A DNA stretch of 64,000 nt from a bacterium (GCA_016703265.1 JADJCK010000009.1:314999-378998), one strand, 5' to 3'; shown: positions 1 to 9,708, counted from the stretch's first letter. Notes: generated by a model not told the origin, from the sequence alone. Numbers and translations: made by a program.

Positions 1-1
1 C

Positions 2-1132
2 GTGATGCCGGAGCGCGCCCTCATCGCGCTGCTGGACGAAGGCACGGGCGAACCCCAGGTGCGCGCCTCGCGCGTGCGTGGCGGCGGCCAGGCATCGAAC
101 CTCATGCTCAGCCGCACCGTCATCAACCGTGTGCTCGGCGAGCGGGTGTCGTTCCTCATCGAGGACGCACAGCAGGACGTCGCCTTCCAGGCGCAGATGA
201 GCATCGTCAGCCAGGGTGTGCGCACGGCCATCGCGGCACCCCTGTTCGACAACGAGAACGTCATCGGCCTGCTCTATGCCGACTCGGCCGACTCGCACGA
301 CCGCTACACCACCGACGAGCTGAAGGCCTTCACGCTGCTGGCCAACTGCGTGGCCGTGGCGCTGACGCACGCGCGCTACCACACGATGGAAGCCGAGAAG
401 CAGCGACTGGAAGGCGAACTGGGCGCGGCGCGGCGCATCATGAGCACGCTGTTGCCCGACCGGGCTCCGGACATCGCGGGCTGGGAACTGGTGCCGCACC
501 TGGTCTCGTGCACCGAGGTGGGCGGCGACCTCTACGACGTGTTCGCGCTGCCGGACGGCAGGGTGATGGTGGTCGTGGGCGACGTGGCGGGCAAGGGGCT
601 CGGCGCGGCGCTGCTGGTCTCGTCGCTGCGGCCGCTGCTGCGGGGCCTGTCCGGTCCGTGTTCAGACCCGGCGAAGCTGGTCGAGCGCCTCGACGCGGTG
701 CTGTACCCGGTCACCGAGCCCGTGCGGTACGCGACGCTCTTCGTGGGCGTGCTGGACCCGGCAACCGGCCAGCTCGAGTACGTCAACGCCGGGCACAATC
801 CGCCCTACCTGGTGCGGGCCGGCGGCGCGATCGAGATCCTGGCCCCGACCGGCATGCCGGTCGCGCTGGTCGGCGAGGGCACCTGGACGGCGCGATCGCT
901 GACCATGGACCCGGGCGACCTGCTGGCGTTGTTCACGGACGGGATTCCCGAGGCCTGGAACGAGGCCGAGGACGAATACGGCGACGCGCGGCTGCTGCAG
1001 GTGCTCAAGGACACGCGCGAACGCGGCGCCGACAGTGTGCGCGACGCGGTGCTGGCCGACCTCACGGAGTTCGTGGGGGACGCGTCGGCCAGCGACGACG
1101 TCACGCTGGTGCTGGTGCGCAGGCTGCCGTAG
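2..1132 (+). CDS. GAF-PP2C (SpoIIE/RsbU-type) serine phosphatase, 5' end cut
   Basis: Likely a PP2C-type serine/threonine phosphatase of the RsbU/SpoIIE group, which in known systems dephosphorylates anti-anti-sigma factors. The first ~125 residues look like the C-terminal half of a GAF sensor domain (TAIAAPLFDNENVIGLLY). A short charged linker follows, then the phosphatase domain from about residue 155. Visible metal-binding and core motifs are EVGGDLYD, VVVGDVAGKGLGAALL, NAGHNPPYL, LFTDGIPEAW and SDDVTLVLV. The open frame runs into the left edge and the GAF domain is incomplete, so the GTG at position 2 is probably internal and an upstream FHA or GAF part is lost. It converges on the next gene with only a ten-base gap. 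The phosphatase domain is clear; the target is unknown. Confidence 0.9.
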   Translation: MMPERALIALLDEGTGEPQVRASRVRGGGQASNLMLSRTVINRVLGERVSFLIEDAQQDVAFQAQMSIVSQGVRTAIAAPLFDNENVIGLLYADSADSHDRYTTDELKAFTLLANCVAVALTHARYHTMEAEKQRLEGELGAARRIMSTLLPDRAPDIAGWELVPHLVSCTEVGGDLYDVFALPDGRVMVVVGDVAGKGLGAALLVSSLRPLLRGLSGPCSDPAKLVERLDAVLYPVTEPVRYATLFVGVLDPATGQLEYVNAGHNPPYLVRAGGAIEILAPTGMPVALVGEGTWTARSLTMDPGDLLALFTDGIPEAWNEAEDEYGDARLLQVLKDTRERGADSVRDAVLADLTEFVGDASASDDVTLVLVRRLP

Positions 1133-1142
1133 CCGCCCCGCG

Positions 1143-1919
1143 CTATTGCCGGAACAGGGCCTTCACCGAGCCCCAGGTCTGCGTCTCCACGCCCACCGGC
1201 GACATGGCCTGGATCTCGATGACGAGATCGTTGAAATCGTTGTCGGTCTTCGACCAGTTGTATGACGGCGCAATGCTCGTCCCGTAGTCGAGATCTTCCC
1301 AGGCAAGCACATACGTGGGCACGCCACCCGACAGGTGCGTGATGTTGAACACCAGGCACTGCGGGTCGCCGTTGAAGGGCGCGTGCGTGGCGGCCACGCC
1401 ATTGGTGCCCTTGTCGTTGTAGAAGCGGTTCGTGAAGAACAGCTCCGGCTCCGGCGCGTGCGCGCCGCCGTCCAGCGTCCCGTTCGGGTTCAGGTAGAAG
1501 CCGAAGCGGGTCATGCCGTTCGGGAACGAGATCGACGCCGTGGCGCCGGCGCTGAGCGGACCATCGAAGACGATGCCGTCATCGCTGCCGTCGATGACCG
1601 GGGCGCCCGCCAGCGACTCCTCGTACCAGCCCAGCGTGTTGCGGTTCGAGAAGCCCGCGATCTCGCGGACGATGAGCCCGTTCAGGCCGAGATCCTGCCA
1701 GTAGGCGGGATCGGCATCGCCGGGATTATGGCCTTCGTAGTCGGTGGCGACGTTGATGACGCCGACGCCGTACCGCGTATCCAGGATCTGCTGCAACGGG
1801 ACATTGTCCCACGAAGTGCCGAATGTGATGTCCACGGCGCCGACGATGGTCGGGCAGGCCAGCAGGGCTGCGCCGACGACCAGGGCCAGCGACGGGAAAC
1901 GGGCGAATCGGTGCCGCAT
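1143..1919 (-). CDS. Secreted protein with DUF4114/LruC-like region and WGSVKALFR C-terminus
   Basis: Exported protein of unknown function, 258 residues. The ATG at 1919 follows an AGAGGA ribosome-binding site and opens a signal peptide (RHRFARF, then a hydrophobic stretch ending CPTIVGA). The mature part is beta-rich. Near the end it has WSKTDNDFNDLVIEI, the acidic D-x-DFND motif seen in DUF4114/LruC-type exported proteins. The last ten residues, WGSVKALFRQ, match the C-terminus of the protein at 47412-48116 (WGAVKALFRD), which suggests a shared terminal tag. It has its own promoter region at 1920-2245, shared with the divergent aminotransferase. Confidence 0.8.
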   Translation of the reverse strand: MRHRFARFPSLALVVGAALLACPTIVGAVDITFGTSWDNVPLQQILDTRYGVGVINVATDYEGHNPGDADPAYWQDLGLNGLIVREIAGFSNRNTLGWYEESLAGAPVIDGSDDGIVFDGPLSAGATASISFPNGMTRFGFYLNPNGTLDGGAHAPEPELFFTNRFYNDKGTNGVAATHAPFNGDPQCLVFNITHLSGGVPTYVLAWEDLDYGTSIAPSYNWSKTDNDFNDLVIEIQAMSPVGVETQTWGSVKALFRQ

Positions 1920-2245
1920 GCTGCGTCCTCTCAATGGTCCTTGCGGGGCGGTGTCCCCCTGACACCGGCCCATGAGTCTAGCATGGTGGATTTAATGTCG
2001 ATCAAACAAATCATGAATGACCATCTATCGACTTCTTACATGAGCAATGGTGCGTCCTCTGCCGCTATCGCAACATCTTTTCACGCTTGACTTTGCTGTA
2101 TACATCACGATTTTGTGATATTTGGTCAAAATAGTTGGCTTGCGGAACCGACCGCAAAGGCCCGTGGCTCCCGCGGGGTTGATGGACTAGAATGCCGGCA
2201 CGTCCGGGACCCTCCCGTGGCACTTCCCGCCGGAAAGGACCAGTC
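1920..2245. promoter_or_regulatory. AT-rich divergent intergenic region with candidate operator
   Basis: This 326-base gap separates the minus-strand secreted protein from the plus-strand aminotransferase. From about 1980 to 2140 it is much richer in A+T than its surroundings, as expected for promoters. It contains TTGACT at 2087-2092 and a perfect inverted repeat ATCAC-N6-GTGAT at 2104-2119, about 130 bases before the aminotransferase start. No gene is visible here. The binding protein is unknown. Confidence 0.45.
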
Positions 2246-3469
2246 ATGCTGAACGCCGCCTTCACCAGGATCGGACTGTCGCCCATCGTCGAGATCAGCG
2301 AGCGGATCCGCGATGTGGCCCCGCGCTGGGAAGCGAAGACCGGTGCGAAGTTCGCCTACCTGCAGCGCGGCGAGCTGGCGGACAACACGCCGGCCTACAT
2401 CACGCGCGCCATGGAGCAGGCCGTGGCTGCCGGCCTGACGCGCTACCCGAAGTCGGGCGGCGAACCCTGGTTCAAGGATGCGGTGCTGGCGCGCATGGCG
2501 GAGAACGGGCTGACCGGCCTTGGCCGCGAGCACGTGATCTGCACCTACGGCGGCCAGGAAGGCCTGCAGCTGGTGTTCAACATGTTCGCGGGCGGACGCG
2601 TGGTCTCGTTCGCTCCGACCTGGTCGTGCGTGCTGGACAACATCGCGCCCTATGCGGGCTGTACGCTGGACGAGGTGGCGCTGGTGGAACGCGACGGCCG
2701 GCTCGACATCGACTTCGCGCAGGTCGAGGCGAAGCTGCCGGGCGCCGCTCTGCTCTACGTGAACTCGCCGCAGAACCCCACGGGCAAGGTGTTCTCGCGC
2801 GAGGAGCTGTCGCGCCTGAACGACCTGTGCGTGAAGCACGGCGTGCACATCGTCTCGGACGAGGCCTACGAGGACTTCGTCTTCGGCGGCGCGAAGCACG
2901 TGAGCATGCTCCAGTTTCCCGGCGACCACATCTTCGGCGTCTTCACCTGCTCGAAATCGTATGCCGCGACCGGCTTCCGCATCGGCTACACCGTCTGTCG
3001 CAATGCCGGCATCATCGCGAAGCTGACGCTCGGCGAGTACACGCAGACGGGCGGCGTGGTGCCGTTCATCCAGAAGGCGTTCGTCGAGGCCATGACGAAC
3101 GAGGCCGAGCGCCAGGCCTGGCTCGAGCCGCTGCTGGCGAAGTTCGCACGCCGTCGCGAGCTGATCGTCGAGAAACTAGGTCCGGTGCTCGGCCCCGGGC
3201 TGTACCGCCCCGAGGGCGCGTTCTACTTCTTCCTGAACCTGAAGGGCCTGGTGCCCGAGGCGCCCGCCGGCCAGTCGCAGGGCGAGTTCACGCTGCAGCG
3301 CTTCCTCGACGCGGGCGTGGCGGTGATTCCCGGCACGGCCTTCGGCGGGGCCGAATATGCGCACCACGTGCGGATCTCGTTCTCGGGGATTGAAGAGGCG
3401 GAACTCGCCAAGGCGCTCGATCGCATCACCAGTCAGGTATTCACCGGGACGAAGCGCGCGAGCGCGTAA
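2246..3469 (+). CDS. Class I/II PLP-dependent aminotransferase
   Basis: Fold-type I aminotransferase of 407 residues, probably acting on aspartate, aromatic or other amino acids with 2-oxoglutarate. Seen motifs are YVNSPQNPTG (residues 171-180), SDEAYEDF with the pyridine-binding Asp205 and Tyr208, the Schiff-base Lys237 in TCSKSYAATGF, and the substrate-carboxylate Arg245. The start at 2246 follows GGAAAGGA. The gene stands alone between an AT-rich promoter region and a convergent nitrilase-family gene 16 bases away. Substrate specificity cannot be read from the sequence. Confidence 0.92.
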   Translation: MLNAAFTRIGLSPIVEISERIRDVAPRWEAKTGAKFAYLQRGELADNTPAYITRAMEQAVAAGLTRYPKSGGEPWFKDAVLARMAENGLTGLGREHVICTYGGQEGLQLVFNMFAGGRVVSFAPTWSCVLDNIAPYAGCTLDEVALVERDGRLDIDFAQVEAKLPGAALLYVNSPQNPTGKVFSREELSRLNDLCVKHGVHIVSDEAYEDFVFGGAKHVSMLQFPGDHIFGVFTCSKSYAATGFRIGYTVCRNAGIIAKLTLGEYTQTGGVVPFIQKAFVEAMTNEAERQAWLEPLLAKFARRRELIVEKLGPVLGPGLYRPEGAFYFFLNLKGLVPEAPAGQSQGEFTLQRFLDAGVAVIPGTAFGGAEYAHHVRISFSGIEEAELAKALDRITSQVFTGTKRASA

Positions 3470-3485
3470 TCCCGCCAGCTCTCGA

Positions 3486-4313
3486 TCAGGCCAGCCGCCG
3501 GTGCCCCAGCGCCGGCAGCCGGCGCCTTACCTCGGCCTGCCGGGCGAAGTCCAGCGTCGCCGTCACGATCTCCGTGCCGCGATCGCTGCCGCGAGCCAGC
3601 ACCACGCCCCACGGGTCGACAATCAGGCTGTTGCCGTGGGTCATGACGCCGCCCGAGCCGGGGCCCGTCTGGCCCGGCGCCAGCACGAAGGCCTGGTTCT
3701 CGATGGCGCGCGCACGCAGCAGGCTCTCCCAGTGCGCGGCGCCGCTGGTGGCTGTGAACGAAGCGGGCACCGTGAGCAGCTCGGCGCGCTCATCCGCATA
3801 GCGCCGGTACAATTCGGGAAAGCGCAGGTCGTAGCAGATGCTCAGGCCGACCGTGTGGCCGAGCACGGTGGCGCACGTGGGCGTGTCGCCCGGCACGTAC
3901 CAGTCCGACTCGCGGATGGCGACGCCGTCCACTTCCACGTCGAACAGGTGGATCTTGCGGTAGGTGGCGTTGATGCCGCCGTCCGGGCCGATCAGCACCG
4001 AGGTGTTGTGGACCTTGAAGCTGCCGGCGATGGCTTCGCAGACACTGCCGGCGAGGATGGCGGCGTTGAACTCCGCGGCGATGGCCTGCAGGCCGCGCGT
4101 GGAGGGGCCGGGGATCGGCTCGCCGGGCAGCGTTGACGGCTTGCCGGTGCTGCGGAAGTGGTACATCTCGGGCAGGGCGATGAAGCGGGCGCCGGCGAGC
4201 GCCGCCTCGCGGGCCAGGCGCTCGGCTCGGACGACGTTGGCGGGGACATCTTCGCCGGCATCGAGTTGGATGACGGCAACCGGGAGCAACTGGATGTCGG
4301 CAGGACTGGTCAT
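3486..4313 (-). CDS. Carbon-nitrogen hydrolase (Nit/omega-amidase type)
   Basis: Cytoplasmic nitrilase-superfamily amidase, 275 residues, full length for the Nit1/Nit2 group. The catalytic triad is visible: Glu49 in ALPEMY, Lys120 in YRKIHLF and Cys160 in SICYDLRFPELYR. The RKIHLFDV and CYDLRFPELYR blocks are typical of deaminated-glutathione amidase and omega-amidase, so repair of deaminated glutathione or hydrolysis of omega-amides is the best guess. The start MTSPADIQ was chosen because upstream residues do not belong to the family. It is convergent with the aminotransferase, a possible functional pairing since omega-amidases act on transamination products. Confidence 0.88.
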   Translation of the reverse strand: MTSPADIQLLPVAVIQLDAGEDVPANVVRAERLAREAALAGARFIALPEMYHFRSTGKPSTLPGEPIPGPSTRGLQAIAAEFNAAILAGSVCEAIAGSFKVHNTSVLIGPDGGINATYRKIHLFDVEVDGVAIRESDWYVPGDTPTCATVLGHTVGLSICYDLRFPELYRRYADERAELLTVPASFTATSGAAHWESLLRARAIENQAFVLAPGQTGPGSGGVMTHGNSLIVDPWGVVLARGSDRGTEIVTATLDFARQAEVRRRLPALGHRRLA

Positions 4314-4371
4314 CGGCGTCTCCGCGTTCGTGGTTTGTGCGGCCGGACGGCAGTATAGCACCGGCCGCGAA

Positions 4372-7300
4372 TCAACGCGTCCCGGGCGCCGTCCACGCCC
4401 GCATCGTCCCGTCGCGCGAGCTCGAGACCAGGCAGGCGTCGGCAGGCGCGAACTCCAGGGCCATCACCCGGGCCACGTGTCCCCGCAGCCCGACCAGTTC
4501 GCGCAACGACCCGGCTTCGAGAAGGCGGACAACGCCGTCGATGCCGCCGACGGCCAGTCGCGAGCCGTCGCGGCTCCAGGCCACCGCCACGACGCGCCCC
4601 CGGCCCAGCGCCCGCGAGGCCAGGGGGCTTCCGTCCGGCAGCGACCACATCCGCAGAACGCCGTCGGCCCCGGCCGAGACCAGCTGCCGGCCGGCGGGAT
4701 CGAGGCACACGTCCAGGACCGCGCCCGTGTGGCCCTTCAGTTGGCGCGGCGGCTGGTCGCCGCGCCAGTCCCACAGGTAGACCGCGCTGTCGGCGGCGGC
4801 GCCGACCAGCAGGGCGCCATCAGGCGTGAACACGAGGTCCTTCAGCGCGCCGCCACAGCGGCCGAGCACCCTGGGCGTTCGCGCCAGCAGCCCGTCGGCG
4901 CCCAGCTCCCGGACCATCACTTCCGCGTCATCGCCACCGGTGGCAACCCACCGGCCGGACGGATGAATCGCGAGCCCGTGCACCTCGCCGCGGTGCGCGG
5001 TCAGCGTGTCGATGATGTTCCACGCCGCGGCGTCCACCACCGTGAGGCTGCCGAGGGTGGTGCCGGCCAGCAGCAGCCGGCCGTCCGGCGTGAAGCCCAG
5101 GCTCGACGCAGGTTCGGTACGGTCGACCCGCGCCGGTGACGCGGACGATCCCGGCAGCGGCCACACCGGCAGGCCACTCTGGCTGTTGCCGCCGATGACG
5201 AATTGTCCGGTGGGATCGATGGCGACGCAGCCCACGTTGACCACCATCGTCGGCGGTGACGGCAGGCGATGGACGGCGACATCGTCGACATCGGCGGACC
5301 AGATCTTGAGCATGCCGCCCCAGTCGACGCTGGCCAGGCGGCTGCCATCGGCGCTCACGGCGTCCGCGTTGACGTCCTGCCGGTGGCCGCGCAGTTCGGT
5401 CAGCACGGCGCCCGTACGCGCGTCCCAGCGCAGGAAACGGCCATCCGGCGAGCAGGACATCACCTGCCCGCTACCGGCCATGAAGGCCAGACCGGTCACG
5501 GTGGCCGAGTGCGCGTGGAACGTCGTCAGGTGCTCGCCGGTCTGCAGGTCGTGCACGACCGCGAGCTGATCCATGCCGCCGGACGCCACCAGCCGTCCGT
5601 CGTCGCTGACGGCAAGGCAATAGACGCGCCGCGTATGCCGGTTGAACGTGTGCAGCAGTCGACCGCTCGCAGGCTCCCAGACCTTGACCAGCCCGTCGCC
5701 GCCACCGGTGACCAGGCGGTCGCCCCGGGGCGCCCAGGCGACCTGCGCGAAATCGGCGTGCGCCGGCCAACTGCCGATCAGCTGGCGCGTCGTCGCCTCC
5801 CACATGCGCACGAATCCGTCACGGTGCGCGGCGGCGATCCGGCGGCCATCGGGGCTGACCGCGACCGAGGCCCAACCCGAGCCTTCGTGCAGGACCACCG
5901 GCGCGGCAACCGCGGCGCGATCCAGGATCACCACCCGGCCGTCGTTGAGCCCGGCGACCAGCCAGGTGCCGTCGGGCGCCACGGCGACGCTTTCGACGCT
6001 TTCGCCCAGCGGTCCCCAGGTCCGGCGCGCGGCACCGGTGGTTGCGTCCCACTCGCGGATGGTCCCGTCCAGCGACGAGGTGAACACGGCCGCGGAGTCG
6101 GGCGCGTAACGCACGCAGGTGATGCCCTGCTCATGCGCGCGCACCGTGACCAGACTGCGGTCCAGCCGCGCCTCCAGATGCCGCCACTCCCAGCCGCGCA
6201 GCGCCGCGGGCGCCGCCTCCAGTCGTCCGGCCGCTTCCTCGACCGCGTTCTCGCGCAGCGCCGACTCGGCGGCGGCCAGCGAGTTGACGTAGGCGAGTTG
6301 CTGCGCCTCGCGCGTCTGCATTTCGGCCCGTCGCAAGGCGCCGATGCTCACGACGAGCGCGGTCGCCAGCAGCGCGACCGTTGCGGTCGTGGCGATCGTC
6401 AGCGAGCGGTGCCTCCGCAGGAACTTGCCGGCACGGTAGGAAAGCCGGTCGGGCGCCGCCAGGACGGGCAGGCCGTCGAGATGGCGCCTGATGTCTTCGG
6501 CCAGTTCGTCGACCGAGGCGTAGCGACGCTCGGGGTCCTTCCGCAGCGTCTTGAGGACGATGTTATCGAGATCACCTGCCAGCGCCTGGGCCAACCGCGC
6601 GGGCGAATGCTCACGCCGCGCGGCAAAGGCCGCATCCTGGCGCGCCGCGACGCGGCTGGGACGCGTCGGCTCCGACTCGCAGATCACACGGGCGGCGGCG
6701 GGCGTCATGAGCGTGGGCATCTCGTAGGGTGAGGCGCCCGACAGCAGTTCGCACAGCAGGACACCCAGGCTGTACACATCGGTGGCCGTGGTCACGCGAT
6801 GGCCGAGGACCTGTTCGGGGCTCGCGTAGCGCGGGGTCATGGCCGCAGGCATCGTCAGGTCGGGCCCGGAAGCCGCATCGGAATCGGACGGCGACTCGCC
6901 GCCCAGCACCTTGGCGATGCCGAAATCCAGCAGCTTCACCTGCCCGTCACGGTCGACGAGGATGTTGCCGGGCTTCAGGTCGCGATGGATGACCAGGTTG
7001 CGGTGCGCGAACTGCACGGCCTCGCACACGGTCAGGAACAGCCGCAGGCGCTCGGCGACGGACAAACGCGCCTCGTCCGCGTAACGGTCGATCGGCTCGC
7101 CGTCCACGAACTCCATCACGAGGTAGGGGCGGCCGTCGGGCGTGGCGCCGCCGTCCAGCAGGCGGGCGATGTGCGGGTGTTCGAGGTCGGCCAGCACCTG
7201 CCGTTCGCGCCGGAAGCGTTCGACGATGTCGGCGCCGTCCAGCCAGGGGCTGATGATCTTGACGGCAACCTGCTTGCGGAAGGCCGCGTCGACGCGCTCG

Positions 7301-7584
7301 CCGCGATAGACCGCGCCCATGCCCCCGGTGGCGATCCGTTCGCAGAGACGCCAGGGGCCGAGGGCCAGGCCCAGGGCAGGGTCGGGAGAGGAGCCGTCGT
7401 CAGCGGCCAGGTGCGGTGCTCCATCGAAGAGCTTTCGCGCCGCAGGCAGCGCCGCCAGCAGTGACTCGATCTCGGCGCGCAACGCCGCATCGCCGCCGCA
7501 GGCATTGTCGAGAAAAGCGGCCCGCTCGGATGCGGGCAGCGCCAGCGCCTCACTGAAGAGATCGGCCGGGTTACGCGCGGTCAT
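4372..7584 (-). CDS. Membrane Ser/Thr protein kinase with WD40 propellers
   Basis: A 1070-residue PknB-type kinase. Residues 1-75 are a short N-terminal region. The kinase domain spans about 77-375 with glycine loop ATGGMGAVY (86-93), catalytic Lys109 in VAVKI, HRDLKPGN (200-207), DFG (220-222) and the APE-equivalent SPEQ. A single transmembrane helix lies at about 396-418. The rest is about a dozen WD40 repeats (for example RLATVDWGGMLKIW-like blades), enough for one or two propellers and probably exported. The gene overlaps the end of the upstream ECF sigma gene by 14 bases, so the two are translationally coupled. Such kinase/sigma pairs are common in Acidobacteria, Planctomycetes and FCB-group candidate phyla. 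The signal sensed is unknown. Confidence 0.93.
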   Translation of the reverse strand: MTARNPADLFSEALALPASERAAFLDNACGGDAALRAEIESLLAALPAARKLFDGAPHLAADDGSSPDPALGLALGPWRLCERIATGGMGAVYRGERVDAAFRKQVAVKIISPWLDGADIVERFRRERQVLADLEHPHIARLLDGGATPDGRPYLVMEFVDGEPIDRYADEARLSVAERLRLFLTVCEAVQFAHRNLVIHRDLKPGNILVDRDGQVKLLDFGIAKVLGGESPSDSDAASGPDLTMPAAMTPRYASPEQVLGHRVTTATDVYSLGVLLCELLSGASPYEMPTLMTPAAARVICESEPTRPSRVAARQDAAFAARREHSPARLAQALAGDLDNIVLKTLRKDPERRYASVDELAEDIRRHLDGLPVLAAPDRLSYRAGKFLRRHRSLTIATTATVALLATALVVSIGALRRAEMQTREAQQLAYVNSLAAAESALRENAVEEAAGRLEAAPAALRGWEWRHLEARLDRSLVTVRAHEQGITCVRYAPDSAAVFTSSLDGTIREWDATTGAARRTWGPLGESVESVAVAPDGTWLVAGLNDGRVVILDRAAVAAPVVLHEGSGWASVAVSPDGRRIAAAHRDGFVRMWEATTRQLIGSWPAHADFAQVAWAPRGDRLVTGGGDGLVKVWEPASGRLLHTFNRHTRRVYCLAVSDDGRLVASGGMDQLAVVHDLQTGEHLTTFHAHSATVTGLAFMAGSGQVMSCSPDGRFLRWDARTGAVLTELRGHRQDVNADAVSADGSRLASVDWGGMLKIWSADVDDVAVHRLPSPPTMVVNVGCVAIDPTGQFVIGGNSQSGLPVWPLPGSSASPARVDRTEPASSLGFTPDGRLLLAGTTLGSLTVVDAAAWNIIDTLTAHRGEVHGLAIHPSGRWVATGGDDAEVMVRELGADGLLARTPRVLGRCGGALKDLVFTPDGALLVGAAADSAVYLWDWRGDQPPRQLKGHTGAVLDVCLDPAGRQLVSAGADGVLRMWSLPDGSPLASRALGRGRVVAVAWSRDGSRLAVGGIDGVVRLLEAGSLRELVGLRGHVARVMALEFAPADACLVSSSRDGTMRAWTAPGTR

Positions 7585-8155
7585 CGCGCATCTCGTCGCG
7601 CATCTCGCGGTAGAGCCAGGCCTGTGCGTAGTCCCAGTGCCGGCACACCGTGCGGCGCGAGATGCCCAGCAGTGCGGCGCATTCGTCCTGCGTCAGCCCG
7701 CCGAAGAAGCGCATCTCGACGATGCGCGCGATCTCCGGCTCCTGCGCCTCGAGCAGCGTCAGCGCATCGTCCAGCGCCAGGATGACCGGGTCGGCGGCCT
7801 CGTCACCCAGCACCAGCTCGTCGTCGAGTTGCAGGTGGACCTTGCCGCCGGACCGCTTGCTGCAACCGCGACTGCGCGCATGGTCGACCAGGATGCGCCT
7901 CATCGCCTGGCCGGCAACGGCCAGGAAGTGGGCGCGGTTCTGCCAGACCACGCGGTTCTGGTCGATCAGGCGCATGTACGCTTCGTGGACCAGGGCGGTG
8001 GCCTGCAGCGTGTGGTCGGGACGTTCACTCGCCAGGTAGGCGCGGGCGCGGGCGCGCAGGTCGTCGTAGACGGCCGCGAACAGGTCCCGCACGGCCGCCG
8101 GCTCCCCGGCCGACGCACCCTGCAGGATCATCGTGATGTCGCGTCCGTTTGGCAT
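7571..8155 (-). CDS. ECF sigma factor (TIGR02999-type), partner of the kinase
   Basis: RNA polymerase sigma factor of the ECF subfamily, 194 residues. Region 2 is seen in ALVHEAYMRLI and NRAHFLAVAGQAMRRILVDHAR, a hallmark of the group that accompanies Ser/Thr kinases. Region 4 is seen in MRFFGGLTQDECAALLGIS, followed by the recognition helix RRTVCRHWDYAQAWL. It is the first gene of a two-gene unit with the downstream kinase-WD40 protein, and the kinase most likely controls it by phosphorylation rather than through an anti-sigma factor. The ribosome-binding site before 8155 is weak, and the Met eight codons in is an alternative start. Confidence 0.9.
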   Translation of the reverse strand: MPNGRDITMILQGASAGEPAAVRDLFAAVYDDLRARARAYLASERPDHTLQATALVHEAYMRLIDQNRVVWQNRAHFLAVAGQAMRRILVDHARSRGCSKRSGGKVHLQLDDELVLGDEAADPVILALDDALTLLEAQEPEIARIVEMRFFGGLTQDECAALLGISRRTVCRHWDYAQAWLYREMRDEMRDDRA

Positions 8156-8224
8156 GGGGTGAGTATACCTCAGGCGCCATGGCCCGCAACCCGTTCGCCT
8201 GGACCCGGCGCGCGCCGGTTGCGC

Positions 8225-9658
8225 TTAGTCGACCAGCGCAAACAACGTGCCCTTACCCGGTTGCGCCGACACGAGCCGGACCCGATGGCGCCTGCCCGGC
8301 TCGACGGTGCCCGCACAGCGCGCCACGACGGCAGGCTCGTGCAGTTGCACCGTCTGCGCGTCCAGGCCGACGCCTTCGAAGATCTCGCCCACGTGGGGGG
8401 CGAGCATCGCCACCTCGACCGCGTCGACGCAGGCGGTATCCACGCGCTGCGACCGCCCCACCCCTGCGGCCATGACGCCGCCGATCCAGGCCAGCGCTTC
8501 GAGCGCCCAGGCCGGAACCTCGCGGCCGGCGCACACGGCCAGGCAGATCTCGGCGCCGTAGCGGTCGACAAGGCGGCGAAGCGGGGCCGTCACATGTGCA
8601 TACGGGGCCGCCAGCGCGCCGTGCGTGGTGTTTGCCGGAAGCGCAAGTTGGCCTCCCCGCGCGCTGTCGAAGGCCTCCCACCGTGCGCCGCGGAACAGCG
8701 CGCCGGCCTCGGTCAGGAAGGCAGCGGTGCGCGGCGCGCCGGCGTCGAGGTGGTCCAGCATGTCCGCGTAGGTCCAGGCATCGGGCCATTCCATCCCCAG
8801 CGCCGCGGCCTGCCGCCTCAATCTCTGCAGCGCCTCCGGGCTCGCGGCGGGCATGGTGCGCAGGATGCCCACACCGGCGCCGAGCATGCAGCGCGCCGCC
8901 GCCATGCCGGTCAGGAGGGAGACCTGTGCATTGTCATCCTCCACGTCCAGGGAAGCGCGGAACTCGAGGGAGACCTTCCCGTCCTCGACCACCGCCTCCT
9001 GACTCGGCCTGGGCAGCGTGACCGCGCCCAGCTTCCGGAGCGCCGCACGGCGCCGCTGTCCGAACTCGTGCAGGGCCGTGACGAGGACCCGTGCTTCGGC
9101 GGGGGGCGATGTGGCCAGCTCCCGGTACGCATACTGCCGACGCGACCGTACCCACGCCCGGCGCACATCGAATCCGGTGAGGTTGCCGCCCCGGTCCACG
9201 TCCAGGGTCCAGAGCACCGCCTTGGTCCGCTGTCCCGGCAGCAGGGAGGCGAAACCTTCCGACATCAGCGGCGGGTGAAGTCCCACCCGCTTGTCCGGGC
9301 AGTAGATGGTCTCCACGCGTTCGCGGGTGTCCCGGTCCAGGGCGCCGCCGGGTACCACGTGCGCGCCCACGTCGGCGATCGCGTAGAAGATGCGCTGGCC
9401 TTGCGGTGACGATTCGAGGTGCACGGCCTGGTCGAGATCGCGGGCGCCTTCCGGATCGATGGTGACCAGGGGCAGGTGTGTGGCGTCGTGGCGCTCGCCG
9501 ACCACGTGGGCGGCCTCGGCGTCGGTATCGGCTGCCGCGGCCTCGGCCAGGACATCCGCGCCGTACGTCTCGGAAACGCCGACACCGGCCCGGATGGCAG
9601 CGAAGACGGGGACCAAGGCGCCAAGTGGGGTGCGGCTGACGATGCGGCGGACCTGCAT
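8225..9658 (-). CDS. RNase II/RNB-family 3'-5' exoribonuclease
   Basis: Ribonuclease of the RNB family, 477 residues, shorter than classic RNase II or RNase R because the N-terminal cold-shock domains are missing. The catalytic block TIDPEGARDLDQAVHL carries the metal-binding aspartates. IFYAIADVGAHV and YAHVTAPLRRLVDRYGAE are the other diagnostic RNB motifs. A C-terminal S1-like segment is short. The start at 9658 follows a well-spaced GGAG. This compact RNB form is usual for minimal RNases in several phyla. It probably trims or degrades RNA in the cytoplasm. Confidence 0.88.
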   Translation of the reverse strand: MQVRRIVSRTPLGALVPVFAAIRAGVGVSETYGADVLAEAAAADTDAEAAHVVGERHDATHLPLVTIDPEGARDLDQAVHLESSPQGQRIFYAIADVGAHVVPGGALDRDTRERVETIYCPDKRVGLHPPLMSEGFASLLPGQRTKAVLWTLDVDRGGNLTGFDVRRAWVRSRRQYAYRELATSPPAEARVLVTALHEFGQRRRAALRKLGAVTLPRPSQEAVVEDGKVSLEFRASLDVEDDNAQVSLLTGMAAARCMLGAGVGILRTMPAASPEALQRLRRQAAALGMEWPDAWTYADMLDHLDAGAPRTAAFLTEAGALFRGARWEAFDSARGGQLALPANTTHGALAAPYAHVTAPLRRLVDRYGAEICLAVCAGREVPAWALEALAWIGGVMAAGVGRSQRVDTACVDAVEVAMLAPHVGEIFEGVGLDAQTVQLHEPAVVARCAGTVEPGRRHRVRLVSAQPGKGTLFALVD

Positions 9659-9708
9659 GGAAACTCCAGTGGCGCCGCGACGGCGCCGGGATCACAACGA
9701 CGACGATT

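Noticed and set aside
1543..1552. GCGCCGGCGC, the inner ten bases of the dispersed palindrome.
   Set aside because: It lacks the flanking TT...AA and lies in coding sequence; this decamer is expected by chance in GC-rich DNA, so it was not counted as a copy.
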